In this document: positions 54,573 to 62,515 of the stretch, one piece after another
Position numbering within the stretch: the stretch's first letter is position 1
Layout of the letters: every line of letters starts with the position of its first letter
Origin: Mycobacterium paraense
Lineage (GTDB): Bacteria; Actinomycetota; Actinomycetes; Mycobacteriales; Mycobacteriaceae
Assembly (NCBI RefSeq): GCF_002101815.1
Contig: NZ_LQPM01000005.1
Span: 62,001-126,000 of the forward strand
Direction: 5' to 3'
DNA length: 64,000 nt
Made by a program: the position numbers and the translations under genes
Notes under the pieces: generated by a model
Seen by the model: only the letters and a program-made list of their open reading frames with translations
Database searches by the model: none
Told to the model about the DNA's origin: nothing

Positions 54573-55522
54573 GCCGCGATTTCCTCAGCCCCGACCAGAA
54601 CATGGAACAGCACCGCCATCCGCACGTGCACCCCGTTCGAAACCTGTTGCAGCACGGCGGATTGCGAGGAGTCGGCGACGGTCGACGAGATCTCCATGCC
54701 ACGCACCATCGGCCCGGGGTGCAGCACCACGGCGTGGCCGGGCAGCATCGCCTGGCGCCGCTCGGACAGCCCGTAGCGCACCGAGTATTCGCGCACCGAC
54801 GGGAAGAAGCCGCCGTTCATCCGCTCGGCCTGCACCCGCAGCATCAGCACCGCGTCGGCCGCGGGCAGCTCGGCGTCGAAGTCGTAGGAGACGGTGGCCG
54901 GCCAGCCGTCGACCCCGACCGGCAGCAGCGTCGGCGGCGCGACCAGCACCACCTCGGCGCCCAGCGTGGCGAGCAGCATGACGTTGGACCGGGCCACCCG
55001 GCTGTGCAGGATGTCGCCGACGATCACGACGCGCCGGCCCTCGATGCCGCCGAGGCGCTGGCGCATGGTCAGCGCGTCCAGCAGCGCCTGCGTCGGGTGC
55101 TCGTGGGTGCCGTCGCCGGCGTTGATCACCGACGGTCCGTCGCCTTCAAAAGGAGAAGCGCAGGTCCAGTCGGCGAGCAGGTGCGCGGCCCCCGACGCCG
55201 GGTGCCGGATGATCAGCGCGTCGGCGCCGGCGGCCCGCAGCGTCAGCGCGGTGTCGCGCAGCGACTCGCCCTTGCCCACCGACGATCCGGCGGCGCTGAC
55301 GTTGATCACGTCGGCGCTCATCCACTTGCCCGCCACCTCGAAGGACACCCGGGTGCGGGTCGAGTTCTCGTAGAACATCGTGACGACGGTGCGCCCGCGC
55401 AGCGTCGGCAGCTTCTTGATGTCGCGGCCGACCAGCGCCTGGGCGAACCGGTCGGCGTCGTCGAGGATGGCGGTGGCGTCCTCGCGGCTCAGGTCGCCGG
55501 CGGCCAGCAGGTGGCGGGTCAT
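54569..55522 (-). CDS. pyrB: aspartate carbamoyltransferase catalytic subunit
   Basis: A 317-residue ATCase. The carbamoyl-phosphate site [13 protein letters not shown] is near residues 50-62; [12 protein letters not shown] and the [11 protein letters not shown] block follow; the aspartate site is LRVQAERM. It forms carbamoyl aspartate. No regulatory pyrI is present, as usual in actinobacteria. It overlaps pyrR (ATGA) and pyrC. Confidence 0.95.
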   Translation of the reverse strand: MTRHLLAAGDLSREDATAILDDADRFAQALVGRDIKKLPTLRGRTVVTMFYENSTRTRVSFEVAGKWMSADVINVSAAGSSVGKGESLRDTALTLRAAGADALIIRHPASGAAHLLADWTCASPFEGDGPSVINAGDGTHEHPTQALLDALTMRQRLGGIEGRRVVIVGDILHSRVARSNVMLLATLGAEVVLVAPPTLLPVGVDGWPATVSYDFDAELPAADAVLMLRVQAERMNGGFFPSVREYSVRYGLSERRQAMLPGHAVVLHPGPMVRGMEISSTVADSSQSAVLQQVSNGVHVRMAVLFHVLVGAEEIAA

Positions 55523-56082
55523 CGCGAGATCACCACCCCGTCGCGGTCGTCGTGCTCGCTCAGCAGCACGTGCACGCTCTCGGTGCGCGAGGTCGGCACG
55601 TTCTTGCCCACGTAGTCGGCGCGCAGCGGCAGTTCGCGGTGGCCGCGGTCGACGAGGACCGCCAGCTGCACCGCCCGGGGCCGGCCGACGTCGCGCAGCG
55701 CGTCCAGCGCGGAGCGCACCGAGCGACCGGAGTACAGCACGTCGTCGACGAGGATCACCAGGGCGTCGTCGATGCCGCCGGCCGGGATCGCGGTGGCCTC
55801 CAGGGGCCGCGGCGGCTTTTGCATCAGGTCGTCGCGGTACAGGGTGATGTCCAGGGCGCCGTGTCCGACGTCGACGCCGCTGTATTCGGCGATGTTGGCG
55901 GCCAGGCGTTGGGCGAGGATGACGCCGCGGGTCGGGATTCCCAGCAGCACCACCCGAGGTGCGTCTGGAGCGTCCAGCGCCGTCTTTTCGATGATCTGAT
56001 GCGCGATACGGGAAATGGTGCGACCCACGTCGGCCGCCGACATCAATTCGCGGCCGGTGCCCGTGTCACCCGCGGCACACAT
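55519..56082 (-). CDS. pyrR: PyrR: uracil phosphoribosyltransferase-like RNA-binding regulator
   Basis: A 187-residue PyrR. The PRPP-binding motif [21 protein letters not shown] is near residues 110-130 (cited as [13 protein letters not shown]). [15 protein letters not shown] and the C-terminal [17 protein letters not shown] are typical. With UMP it binds pyr mRNA and represses the operon. The start at 56082 is 10 bp after AAGGAGGTC. A PyrR-binding loop lies immediately upstream, so the protein should repress its own operon at translation, as described for M. smegmatis. Confidence 0.93.
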   Translation of the reverse strand: MCAAGDTGTGRELMSAADVGRTISRIAHQIIEKTALDAPDAPRVVLLGIPTRGVILAQRLAANIAEYSGVDVGHGALDITLYRDDLMQKPPRPLEATAIPAGGIDDALVILVDDVLYSGRSVRSALDALRDVGRPRAVQLAVLVDRGHRELPLRADYVGKNVPTSRTESVHVLLSEHDDRDGVVISR

Positions 56083-56102
56083 GCGAAGACTTGACCTCCT
56101 TC

Positions 56103-56120
56103 TCCGCCTCTCTGGACGGA
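56103..56120 (-). promoter_or_regulatory. PyrR-binding hairpin in the pyr leader
   Basis: On the minus strand the RNA reads TCCG, loop TCCAGAGAGG, CGGA: a short stem carrying the PyrR recognition sequence (consensus UCCNGNGAGG). It ends two bases before the AAGGAGG of pyrR (56094-56101 region). PyrR bound here would cover the ribosome binding site. No terminator/antiterminator pair is visible, supporting translational control rather than attenuation. Confidence 0.75.
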
Positions 56121-56176
56121 TCGTTAAAGGATGTCGACTGCCCGGCAGCGTAGCACTGCGGACTAGCCTGGGTGAA

Positions 56177-56845
56177 ATGACAGGCTCGAGTTCCCCCGGC
56201 TTTCCCTCCGGACTGCAGCGCATGGATTTCGACGCGCTTTACCGCGGCGAGAGCCCCGGCGAAGGCATGCCCGCGATGGCCTCGCCGCCGTGGGATACCA
56301 AGGCGCCCAAGGAGAATGTCATCGCGTGGCACACGGGCGGCTGGGTCCACGGTGACGTCCTCGACATCGGCTGCGGCCTCGGCGACAACGCCATCTACCT
56401 GGCGAAGAACGGCTACCGCGTCACCGGGCTGGACATCTCGCCGACGGCGCTGATCACCGCGGAGCGGCGCGCCGCCGACGCCGGAGTTCAGGTGCGGTTC
56501 GCGGTGGCCGACTCCACCGAGCTGGAGGGCTACACCGACGCGTTCGACACCATCGTCGACAGCGGCATGTTCCACTGCCTCGACGACGAGGGCAAGCGCA
56601 GCTACGCCGCCGCGGCGCACCGGGCCACCCGGCCGGGCGCCACGTTGCTCATCAGTTGCTTCTCCGACGCGAACCCGACCGACACGGAGTGGCCGCGGCC
56701 GTCGGTGCCGGAGCGGTTGCTGCGCGACGTCCTCGGCGGCGCCGGCTGGGACATCGAGTCGCTGGATCCGGCCACGGTGCGTCGCGAGGTGGACGGGACC
56801 GAGATCGAGATGGCGTTCTGGTACGTCCGCGCGCGGCGGCGCTAG
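56177..56845 (+). CDS. class I SAM methyltransferase, Rv1377c-like
   Basis: A 222-residue methyltransferase with [19 protein letters not shown] (motif I, residues about 60-78), [10 protein letters not shown] and [16 protein letters not shown]. It resembles thiopurine/tellurite-type methyltransferases; the substrate is unknown. The ATG at 56177 ([10 protein letters not shown]) is chosen for similarity; the upstream frame is in the pyr leader. It is divergent from pyrR with a 94-bp gap shared by both promoters. The next gene is 43 bp downstream but has its own promoter. Confidence 0.83.
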   Translation: MTGSSSPGFPSGLQRMDFDALYRGESPGEGMPAMASPPWDTKAPKENVIAWHTGGWVHGDVLDIGCGLGDNAIYLAKNGYRVTGLDISPTALITAERRAADAGVQVRFAVADSTELEGYTDAFDTIVDSGMFHCLDDEGKRSYAAAAHRATRPGATLLISCFSDANPTDTEWPRPSVPERLLRDVLGGAGWDIESLDPATVRREVDGTEIEMAFWYVRARRR

Positions 56846-56875
56846 CGGACCCGGTCGCCTGTCGGTGGCCCCCGC

Positions 56876-56881
56876 TACTAT
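56876..56881 (+). promoter_or_regulatory. leaderless-type -10 box of the 13E12-like gene
   Basis: TACTAT ends 7 bp before the ATG at 56889. The spacing implies transcription starting at the ATG and decides that start over the upstream in-frame ATG at 56865. Confidence 0.5.
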
Positions 56882-56888
56882 CGAAAGT

Positions 56889-58124
56889 ATGTTCGATTCT
56901 GGTGGGCGTGCCGCTGAGGCCTCGCTGATCGCGCGGATCGCCGAGCTCGAGATGGCCAAGTCGGCGGCCGCCGCCGAGCAGGCCCGCGCGTCCGTGCAGT
57001 TGGAGGCGCTGCGCCGCGCCAACGAGGCCGACGCGGGGGTGCCGGCCGCCCAGCGTGGGCGCGGGCTGGCCGGCGAGATCGCGCTGGCGCGACGGGATTC
57101 CCCCGCCCGGGGCGGGCGGCACCTCGGCTTCGCGAAGGCGCTGGTGCACGAGATGCCGTACACGCTCGCGGCGCTGGAGGCCGGGCGGTTGTCGGAGTGG
57201 CGCGCCACCCTGATCGTGCGCGAGTCGGCGTGCCTGGACGTTGACCACCGGCGCGAGCTGGACGCCGAGCTGTGCGCCGACTGGTCGGCGCTGGACGGGA
57301 TGGGCGATGCGCGGGTCGCGGCGGCTGCCAAGGCGATCGCCTACCGGCTCGACCCCCGGGCCGTGGTCGACCGTGCGGCCAGGGCCGACTCCGAGCGGAC
57401 GGTGACGATCCGGCCGGCCCCCGACACCATGACGTGGGTGACGGCGCTGCTTCCGGTGGCCCGCGGTGTTGCGGTGTACGCGGCCCTCAGGCGCGCCGCC
57501 GACACCACCTTCGACGGGCGCACGCGCGGCCAGGTCATGGCCGACACGCTGGTCGAGCGCGTCACCGGCCGGCCCGCCGAGGTGGCGGAGCCGATCGCGG
57601 TCAACCTGGTGATCTCCGACGAAACGCTGCTGGGTCATGACGACACGGCGGCGGTGGTCGACGGGTACGGCCCGATACCGGCGGCCGTGGCCCGCCATTT
57701 GGTGAGCGACGCCGCCGATGGCCGGTCGCGGGCCACGCTGCGGCGGCTCTACCGGCGTCCCGGTTCGGGATCCCTGGTCGCCATGGAGTCACGGGCGCGA
57801 CGCTTTCCCAAGGGGCTCGCCCGATTCATCGGCCTGCGCGACCAGCGCTGCCGCACCCCCTACTGCGACGCCCCGATCCGCCACCACGACCACGCGCGGC
57901 CCCACCACCGCGGCGGTGCCACCAGCGCGACGAACGGGCTCGGCATGTGTGAGCGCTGCAACTACGCCAAGGAGGCACCCGGCTGGCGCGTCGCGGCGAG
58001 CGTGGACGAAAAAGGTAGGCACACGGCCGAATTCACGACGCCGACCGGCGCGCGCTACCGCTCCGGCGCGCCGCCGCCGCCCGGGCGGCTCGACATCTTC
58101 GTCATCGAGCCCCGCGCCGCCTGA
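56889..58124 (+). CDS. 13E12-repeat (DUF222) protein with HNH nuclease domain
   Basis: A 411-residue protein: an N-terminal DUF222 region (helices rich in Ala/Glu/Arg, with LGFAKALVHEMPYTLAALEAG) and a C-terminal HNH domain (residues about 310-375) with CRTPYCDAPIRHHDHARPHHRGG and the second Cys pair CERCN. The HNH ligands look intact. The family is widespread in actinobacteria, often in many copies and sometimes used as an insertion site for mobile DNA; its function is unproven. H37Rv Rv1378c holds the matching position. The CBM2 gene is convergent 19 bp away. Confidence 0.88.
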   Translation: MFDSGGRAAEASLIARIAELEMAKSAAAAEQARASVQLEALRRANEADAGVPAAQRGRGLAGEIALARRDSPARGGRHLGFAKALVHEMPYTLAALEAGRLSEWRATLIVRESACLDVDHRRELDAELCADWSALDGMGDARVAAAAKAIAYRLDPRAVVDRAARADSERTVTIRPAPDTMTWVTALLPVARGVAVYAALRRAADTTFDGRTRGQVMADTLVERVTGRPAEVAEPIAVNLVISDETLLGHDDTAAVVDGYGPIPAAVARHLVSDAADGRSRATLRRLYRRPGSGSLVAMESRARRFPKGLARFIGLRDQRCRTPYCDAPIRHHDHARPHHRGGATSATNGLGMCERCNYAKEAPGWRVAASVDEKGRHTAEFTTPTGARYRSGAPPPPGRLDIFVIEPRAA

Positions 58125-58143
58125 CCGACGGCTACGTAGGCCG

Positions 58144-58572
58144 CTAGCTGCACGGGTATTGACCGTTGAACACGCAGTTCGTCGGCGGTGAGTAGGTGCC
58201 GATCAGCATGCCCCGGAAACCACCCGTCGCCGAGCCGCCGGGCGCGATGACGCGGTTCCAGTTCGCGGGCGTGACAACGAAGTGCGTGCCGGATTGGGTG
58301 ACGGTGCTGTTCCACGCGTGCACGACGGATTGCCCCGCCGGCATGTCGAAGTCGATCCGCCAATCGCTCATCGGCGCCATGCTGGCGTTGGTGACGGCGA
58401 AGCGGGCGATGAAGCCGGTCTGCCAGGTGTGTTCCACCGCCAGCGTCGCCGTCGCCGCGGCCGCACGAGCCGCGGGGGCGATGCCGAGGCCGGCGATGGC
58501 AAGCAGCAACACCGACACGGTGACGTGAAGCGCCGTGCGCCAGCGCTTCACGTGATTGTCCAGTCCCGCCAT
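58144..58572 (-). CDS. secreted cellulose/chitin-binding (CBM2) protein, Rv1987-like
   Basis: A 142-residue precursor with a signal peptide (residues 1-37, ending AARA) and one CBM2 module: TWQTGFIARFAVTN, DWRIDFDMPAG, HAWNSTVTQSG and ANWNRVIAPGGSA, with two C-terminal Cys (NCVFNGQYPC). There is no catalytic domain. It matches M. tuberculosis Rv1987 across its length and in size (142), a secreted protein encoded in RD2, far from this region in H37Rv. The ATG at 58572 gives MAGLDNHVKRW, like Rv1987. Probable role: binding a polysaccharide or host glycan outside the cell. Confidence 0.88.
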   Translation of the reverse strand: MAGLDNHVKRWRTALHVTVSVLLLAIAGLGIAPAARAAAATATLAVEHTWQTGFIARFAVTNASMAPMSDWRIDFDMPAGQSVVHAWNSTVTQSGTHFVVTPANWNRVIAPGGSATGGFRGMLIGTYSPPTNCVFNGQYPCS

Positions 58573-58641
58573 AGCAGCCAACACTAAGACCGAACAGGCG
58601 ATATCGGCCCTCCCGTCGCGGCTAAGCTGCCGGACCTTTGC

Positions 58642-59268
58642 TCAACCGAAACCATGATGAGATGTCGGCGCCGGCGGCCTGAACACCACGAGCGATTCCA
58701 AGCGTTCGCGATAGTGCTCGAGCGGTGGGACGCGCCGGTTCTCGACCTTTGCGGCGTCGTCCCACCGCCTCAGGCGGCAGGCGTCCGCGGCGTGCCGCAA
58801 CCGGCGGAACTTCACCACTTCTTCGGGACCCATCGGACCGCCCTGCAGCAGCAGACTCTGCACGGAGGCCCGCGACAGTCCGTCGACATAGGAGGGGTCG
58901 GTCGCGACCAGGTACCTTTTCGCGGCGACGTGCAGCGCGACGGGCGACGTCACCGCCGGGGGAAACCACCGGCCGAGGATCGTCGCGGCGACGAGCTCGT
59001 GCTTCTCGTTCTCGTGCAGGAAGTCGGCTCGAGTGTTGTGCTCGTCGACCACTAAGTGGCCGATGTCGTGCAGCAATGCGGCGATCGTCATTGCGTCCCC
59101 GGCGTTTTCGGCATCCGCGAGCGCGGCGGATTGAACCGCGTGCTCGGTCTGGCTGACCGCTTCGTCGTAGCGACTGTCGCCACGTTCGGCGAACAGCGCG
59201 AAGACCTGGTCGGCGACTTCGGCCGCCGTGGTGGGATCGGCGAGCGGCCATCGCGACGAGGCGGTCAT
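58642..59268 (-). CDS. PhnZ/TmpB-like HD-domain mixed-valent di-iron oxygenase
   Basis: A 208-residue HD-fold protein of the group found in phosphonate degradation operons. Spacing matches the PhnZ ligands: H43, H67-D68, H71, H90, H113 and D170 correspond to H34, H58-D59, H62, H80, H104 and D161. E36 (for E27) is also present. The catalytic Tyr24 of PhnZ, three residues before the Glu, aligns with Arg33 here, and a Tyr sits at 34. PhnZ cleaves 2-amino-1-hydroxyethylphosphonate to glycine and phosphate. Its start overlaps the dioxygenase stop (ATGA), the same gene pairing as phnY-phnZ and tmpA-tmpB. The substrate is inferred. Confidence 0.85.
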   Translation of the reverse strand: MTASSRWPLADPTTAAEVADQVFALFAERGDSRYDEAVSQTEHAVQSAALADAENAGDAMTIAALLHDIGHLVVDEHNTRADFLHENEKHELVAATILGRWFPPAVTSPVALHVAAKRYLVATDPSYVDGLSRASVQSLLLQGGPMGPEEVVKFRRLRHAADACRLRRWDDAAKVENRRVPPLEHYRERLESLVVFRPPAPTSHHGFG

Positions 59269-60050
59269 GTGCTCGCCTCCGCGGGGGCGATGCCGCGAAA
59301 GTGGCCGATGAGGCTGACCCGCTGAACTCCGCCGCGCCCGGACGCGCCCGCCAGCGCGACGCGCTTGTGGCGGTAGTAGGCCTCATGCAGGTCACCCGAC
59401 GAGGCCGCGTTGTAGGTCAGGTAGAGGGCGCGCCGCGACGTGGTCGACGTGTTGGCACCGCTGCGGTGCGGCGTGTGGCTATGGAACCAGACCAGGGAGC
59501 CGGCGCGCACCGGATGGGCCCGCCATGCCAGCGTTTCGGCGATGTCCGGGCGGATGCAGCCGTCGCGGTCGTTGGCGAGCAGGTCGTGGTGCATCCCGGC
59601 GACGAATTCCAGACAGCCGTTCTCGACGGTCGAATCATCCACCGCGAGCAGGCAACTCACGCTCACGGCGATATGCGGATAGGCGGGAGCATCCTGGTGG
59701 GCGGCAAACCCCGCCCCGCCGGGGTGCTTGTAGTTGATCTTCTCCTTGTAGAGCACCGCGGGTTCGCCCAGGAGCTGCCCGGCCATCGCCGGAACCGCGC
59801 CGGTGGTCAGCAAGTCGCGCAGCTCGGCGTGGAAGGGCGAGAAGTTCTCCGTGCGGGTGCGCCGCACCCCGGCGGCCGTCTGCTCGTCGTGTTGCAGCCA
59901 GCCCGCGTCGGCGTCGCCCGGCCAGCGTTCGACGTCGCAAACCCACCGACGGACCCGCTCCAGGCTTTCGGCGGACAGGAAGTCCGCCACCGCCAGGTAG
60001 CCGTCCCGGTAGAACGCTTCGATGTCGGTCTGCGAGAGGCCGGTCGACAT
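59265..60050 (-). CDS. PhnY/TmpA-like Fe(II)/2-oxoglutarate dioxygenase (PhyH family)
   Basis: A 261-residue phytanoyl-CoA dioxygenase-family enzyme. The iron site is H118-x-D120 (AAHQDAPAY) with the distal H195 (TPHRS), and R207 is placed to bind 2-oxoglutarate. PhnY and TmpA hydroxylate the alpha carbon of aminoethylphosphonates, and the partner HD enzyme then cleaves the C-P bond. The ATG at 60050 has AAGGGGAAG upstream. The tight overlap with the HD gene is the strongest evidence for the pathway. Other PhyH substrates are possible. Confidence 0.83.
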   Translation of the reverse strand: MSTGLSQTDIEAFYRDGYLAVADFLSAESLERVRRWVCDVERWPGDADAGWLQHDEQTAAGVRRTRTENFSPFHAELRDLLTTGAVPAMAGQLLGEPAVLYKEKINYKHPGGAGFAAHQDAPAYPHIAVSVSCLLAVDDSTVENGCLEFVAGMHHDLLANDRDGCIRPDIAETLAWRAHPVRAGSLVWFHSHTPHRSGANTSTTSRRALYLTYNAASSGDLHEAYYRHKRVALAGASGRGGVQRVSLIGHFRGIAPAEAST

Positions 60051-60140
60051 GCTTCCCCTTCCCATGGCCAAGGCGACTCTACCGACCACTGTAACTTTAT
60101 TTCGTATCCATCCGCCATCACGGATAACTCTTACATTCGT

Positions 60141-60173
60141 GTTCACCTCGGGTTCGTTGGCACTTCGCCTCTG
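60141..60173 (+). promoter_or_regulatory. PHO-box-like triple 11-bp repeat
   Basis: Three consecutive 11-bp units start at 60141, 60152 and 60163 with cores GTTCACC, GTTCGTT and CTTCGCC. Actinobacterial PHO boxes (PhoP in Streptomyces, RegX3 in mycobacteria) are direct repeats of GTTCACC-like units at 11-bp phasing. The site ends 19 bp before the permease ATG and covers its -35 zone. Confidence 0.55.
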
Positions 60174-60178
60174 CCCCG

Positions 60179-60184
60179 TAGGTT
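60179..60184 (+). promoter_or_regulatory. leaderless-type -10 box of the phosphate permease
   Basis: TAGGTT (TANNNT pattern) ends 8 bp before the ATG at 60193. The PHO-box-like repeats lie immediately upstream, as for an activator contacting RNA polymerase. Confidence 0.4.
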
Positions 60185-60192
60185 CTCGGCCC

Positions 60193-61602
60193 ATGACATC
60201 GACCCGCACCCACTCGGCCCACGCGCCCGGAGTGATCGACGTCCTCGACGGATCCCGGTTTCAGCGCTTCCATTTCAAAGCGATCGCCATCTCGGGAGCC
60301 GGCTTCTTCACCGACGCTTATGACCTCACCGTGATCGGCACGGCCTTGCTGCTGATCAAGCCCCAGTGGGGCTTGAACACCGGCCAGGTGGCGATGCTGG
60401 GTAGCTCGGCGCTGATCGCCTCGGCGATCGGGGCGGTCGCGTGGGGCAGGCTGGCCGACGTCTTCGGCCGCAAGCGCATGTACGGGCTGGCCGCCGCGAT
60501 CATGACCATTGCGGCGATCGCATCGGGATTGTCCCCGAATTTCCTGTGGCTGTTGGTATTTCGATTCATCCTGGGTGTGGCCATCGGCGGCGACTACCCG
60601 GTGTCGGGCGTGATCATGACCGAGTATGCGAACGTCAAAGATCGCGGCCGGATGGTCGCGCTGATGTTCTCCAGCTACGCGCTGGGCTCGATCGCCGGGC
60701 CGGCCGTCGCGCTGTTGCTGCTTTACTCGGGCCTGAATCAGGGGTTGACCTGGCGGCTGCTGCTGGCGCTGGGGGCCGTGCCGTCGCTACTGGTGCTCTA
60801 CGCGCGAACCAAGGCGCCCGAGTCGCCGCGGTTCATCGCCGAGACGGACGAGCAGCGAGCGGCGGCCGACCTGACGTCCTTCACCGGGACGACGACCGCG
60901 GCCACCGGGACCTCGGGCGTCCGCCGGACGATGTGGCAGTGCCTCCAAGTCCCCGGCGTGTGGCGAGCCGTGCTGATGACGGCGGGCGTGTGGTTCCTGT
61001 TCGACATCGCGTATTACGGCAACACCATCAGTTCCCCGCTGCTGGTGAAAAGCGTTGCACCGCATGCCTCGACGATCGAGGCGGTAACGATCAACCTGGC
61101 GCTGTACGCGGTGTTCGCGGTGCCGGCGTTCGCAGTGACGATCTGGCTGATCGACAAGATCGGCCACATCACGCTGCAGGTTGTCGGCTTGATCGGCATG
61201 GCGGCCGGCTTCGCCGCGATGGCGTCGATATCGCAGGTCGGCCACAGCGTCGGCCTGTTCATCACCGCGTACGGGATCAGCAACTTCTTCACCTGGTTCG
61301 GCCCCGGCGTCACGACGATGCTGCTCGCCGGCGAACTGTTCACCACGTCGATTCGCGCGACCGGACACGGATTCGCCTCCGGCGCGGCGAAAGTCGGGGC
61401 GTTCGTGGGCGCGATCAGTTTCCCGCCCCTGCTCGCGGCCTGGGGCCTGCAGGGCACCGAGTTCGTCGCGGCGGCCTGCTGCCTGGCAGCAGCGGGGCTG
61501 TCGCTGATCGTGCCCGAGCCCGCCCGGCGCTCACTCGACAACATCGCGTTGACCCGGCGGGCCCACCGCGAGTCAACCGCCCCCGATCTGGCTGCGGCCT
61601 AA
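60193..61602 (+). CDS. Pht1/PHO84-type phosphate:H+ symporter (MFS, PHS family)
   Basis: A 469-residue transporter with 12 predicted spans. It carries the PHS signatures FFTDAYDL (residues 38-45) and GGDYPVS (132-138, compare GGDYPLS) followed by IMTEYAN. The cytosolic central loop is short. It probably takes up phosphate, or a phosphonate or phosphate ester, with protons. The ATG at 60193 (MTSTRTHS) follows a -10 by 8 bp; a longer frame upstream has no support. It is divergent from the dioxygenase pair and 32 bp before the RpiR regulator. Confidence 0.85.
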   Translation: MTSTRTHSAHAPGVIDVLDGSRFQRFHFKAIAISGAGFFTDAYDLTVIGTALLLIKPQWGLNTGQVAMLGSSALIASAIGAVAWGRLADVFGRKRMYGLAAAIMTIAAIASGLSPNFLWLLVFRFILGVAIGGDYPVSGVIMTEYANVKDRGRMVALMFSSYALGSIAGPAVALLLLYSGLNQGLTWRLLLALGAVPSLLVLYARTKAPESPRFIAETDEQRAAADLTSFTGTTTAATGTSGVRRTMWQCLQVPGVWRAVLMTAGVWFLFDIAYYGNTISSPLLVKSVAPHASTIEAVTINLALYAVFAVPAFAVTIWLIDKIGHITLQVVGLIGMAAGFAAMASISQVGHSVGLFITAYGISNFFTWFGPGVTTMLLAGELFTTSIRATGHGFASGAAKVGAFVGAISFPPLLAAWGLQGTEFVAAACCLAAAGLSLIVPEPARRSLDNIALTRRAHRESTAPDLAAA

Positions 61603-61619
61603 CAGAAGACGGGCGCCAT

Positions 61620-61639
61620 GTCATGCTTTAGCGCATGAC
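61620..61639. promoter_or_regulatory. inverted repeat over the RpiR start codon
   Basis: GTCATGC (61620-61626) and GCATGAC (61633-61639) are exact mirror copies around TTTAGC. The ATG of the regulator lies in the right arm. The location suits autoregulation by a dimer, or a hairpin that hides the start. Confidence 0.4.
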
Positions 61640-62504
61640 GAGCACGGAGGCGCGCCCGCCCAGCGGATCGGTGGTGGCGCACATCCGCGCGGCGCTGCCC
61701 AACCTGACCCCCCGCGCGCAGGCGATTGGTCAAGCCGTGCTCGACGACCCCCGGGCCATCATCCACCTGACGGTCAGCGACCTCGCCGAGCGGACGGCGA
61801 CCTCGGTGGCCTCGGTGGTCCGGTTCTGTCAGGACATCGGACTGCGCGGCTATGCGGATTTGAAGATCCGGCTGGCCGCGGACACCATCCCCGCCGAGGA
61901 GACCCTGCACGAGGGGATCAGCCCGACCGACGACGCGCGCACGGTCCTCAAGAAGGTGCTGGCCGACTCCCAGGCGGCCGTCGCCGGCGCCGCCGACACC
62001 ATCGACAGCGAGCAGTTCGAGTCCGCCGTCGCCGCCCTTTCCACCGCATCCCGCGTGCTATGCGTGGGCGTCGGAACGTCGGCGCCCTTGGCTCAGGATG
62101 CCGGATATCGCCTGCGCACAATCGGTTTGAGCGCGGAGGCGCCCGCGGACGGACATGTCCAGCACGTCGCGGCCCGCCTGTTGAAGCCGGGCGCGGTATG
62201 CCTGTGCTTCAGTCACACCGGCCAGACCAGCGAATCGTTGATGGCGGTCGAGGGTGCCAGGGAGGCCGGTGCGACGACGATCGCGATCACCAGCTTCTAC
62301 CGCTCGCCGTTGAGCGAGTTGTGCGACGTCGTGCTGGTGGCCGGCGCCGCCGAGACCGACGTCCGCATGGAGGCCACCACCAGCCGGATCGCTCACATCG
62401 CGGTGTTCGATGCCCTGCACACCGCCGTCCTCATGGCGGATCTGCAGCGAGCCAGTGACGCACAGGGCGCCACCGCGGACGCCTTGACCCGGCACCGCAT
62501 CTAG
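61635..62504 (+). CDS. RpiR-family regulator (helix-turn-helix plus SIS domain)
   Basis: A 289-residue regulator. The N-terminal HTH_6 domain covers residues 10-85 (LTVSDLAERTATSVASVVRFCQDIGLRGYADLK given here as LTVSDLAERTATSVASVVRF). The SIS domain covers 125-260 (VLCVGVGTSAPLAQDAGYRL, then SHTGQTSESL). RpiR proteins sense sugar phosphates or amino sugars; here the SIS domain may sense a phosphorylated intermediate. It is downstream of the phosphate permease and converges on the dehydrogenase, 11 bp away, so it probably controls the whole cluster. Confidence 0.85.
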   Translation: MTSTEARPPSGSVVAHIRAALPNLTPRAQAIGQAVLDDPRAIIHLTVSDLAERTATSVASVVRFCQDIGLRGYADLKIRLAADTIPAEETLHEGISPTDDARTVLKKVLADSQAAVAGAADTIDSEQFESAVAALSTASRVLCVGVGTSAPLAQDAGYRLRTIGLSAEAPADGHVQHVAARLLKPGAVCLCFSHTGQTSESLMAVEGAREAGATTIAITSFYRSPLSELCDVVLVAGAAETDVRMEATTSRIAHIAVFDALHTAVLMADLQRASDAQGATADALTRHRI

Positions 62505-62515
62505 TCACCGAAGCG

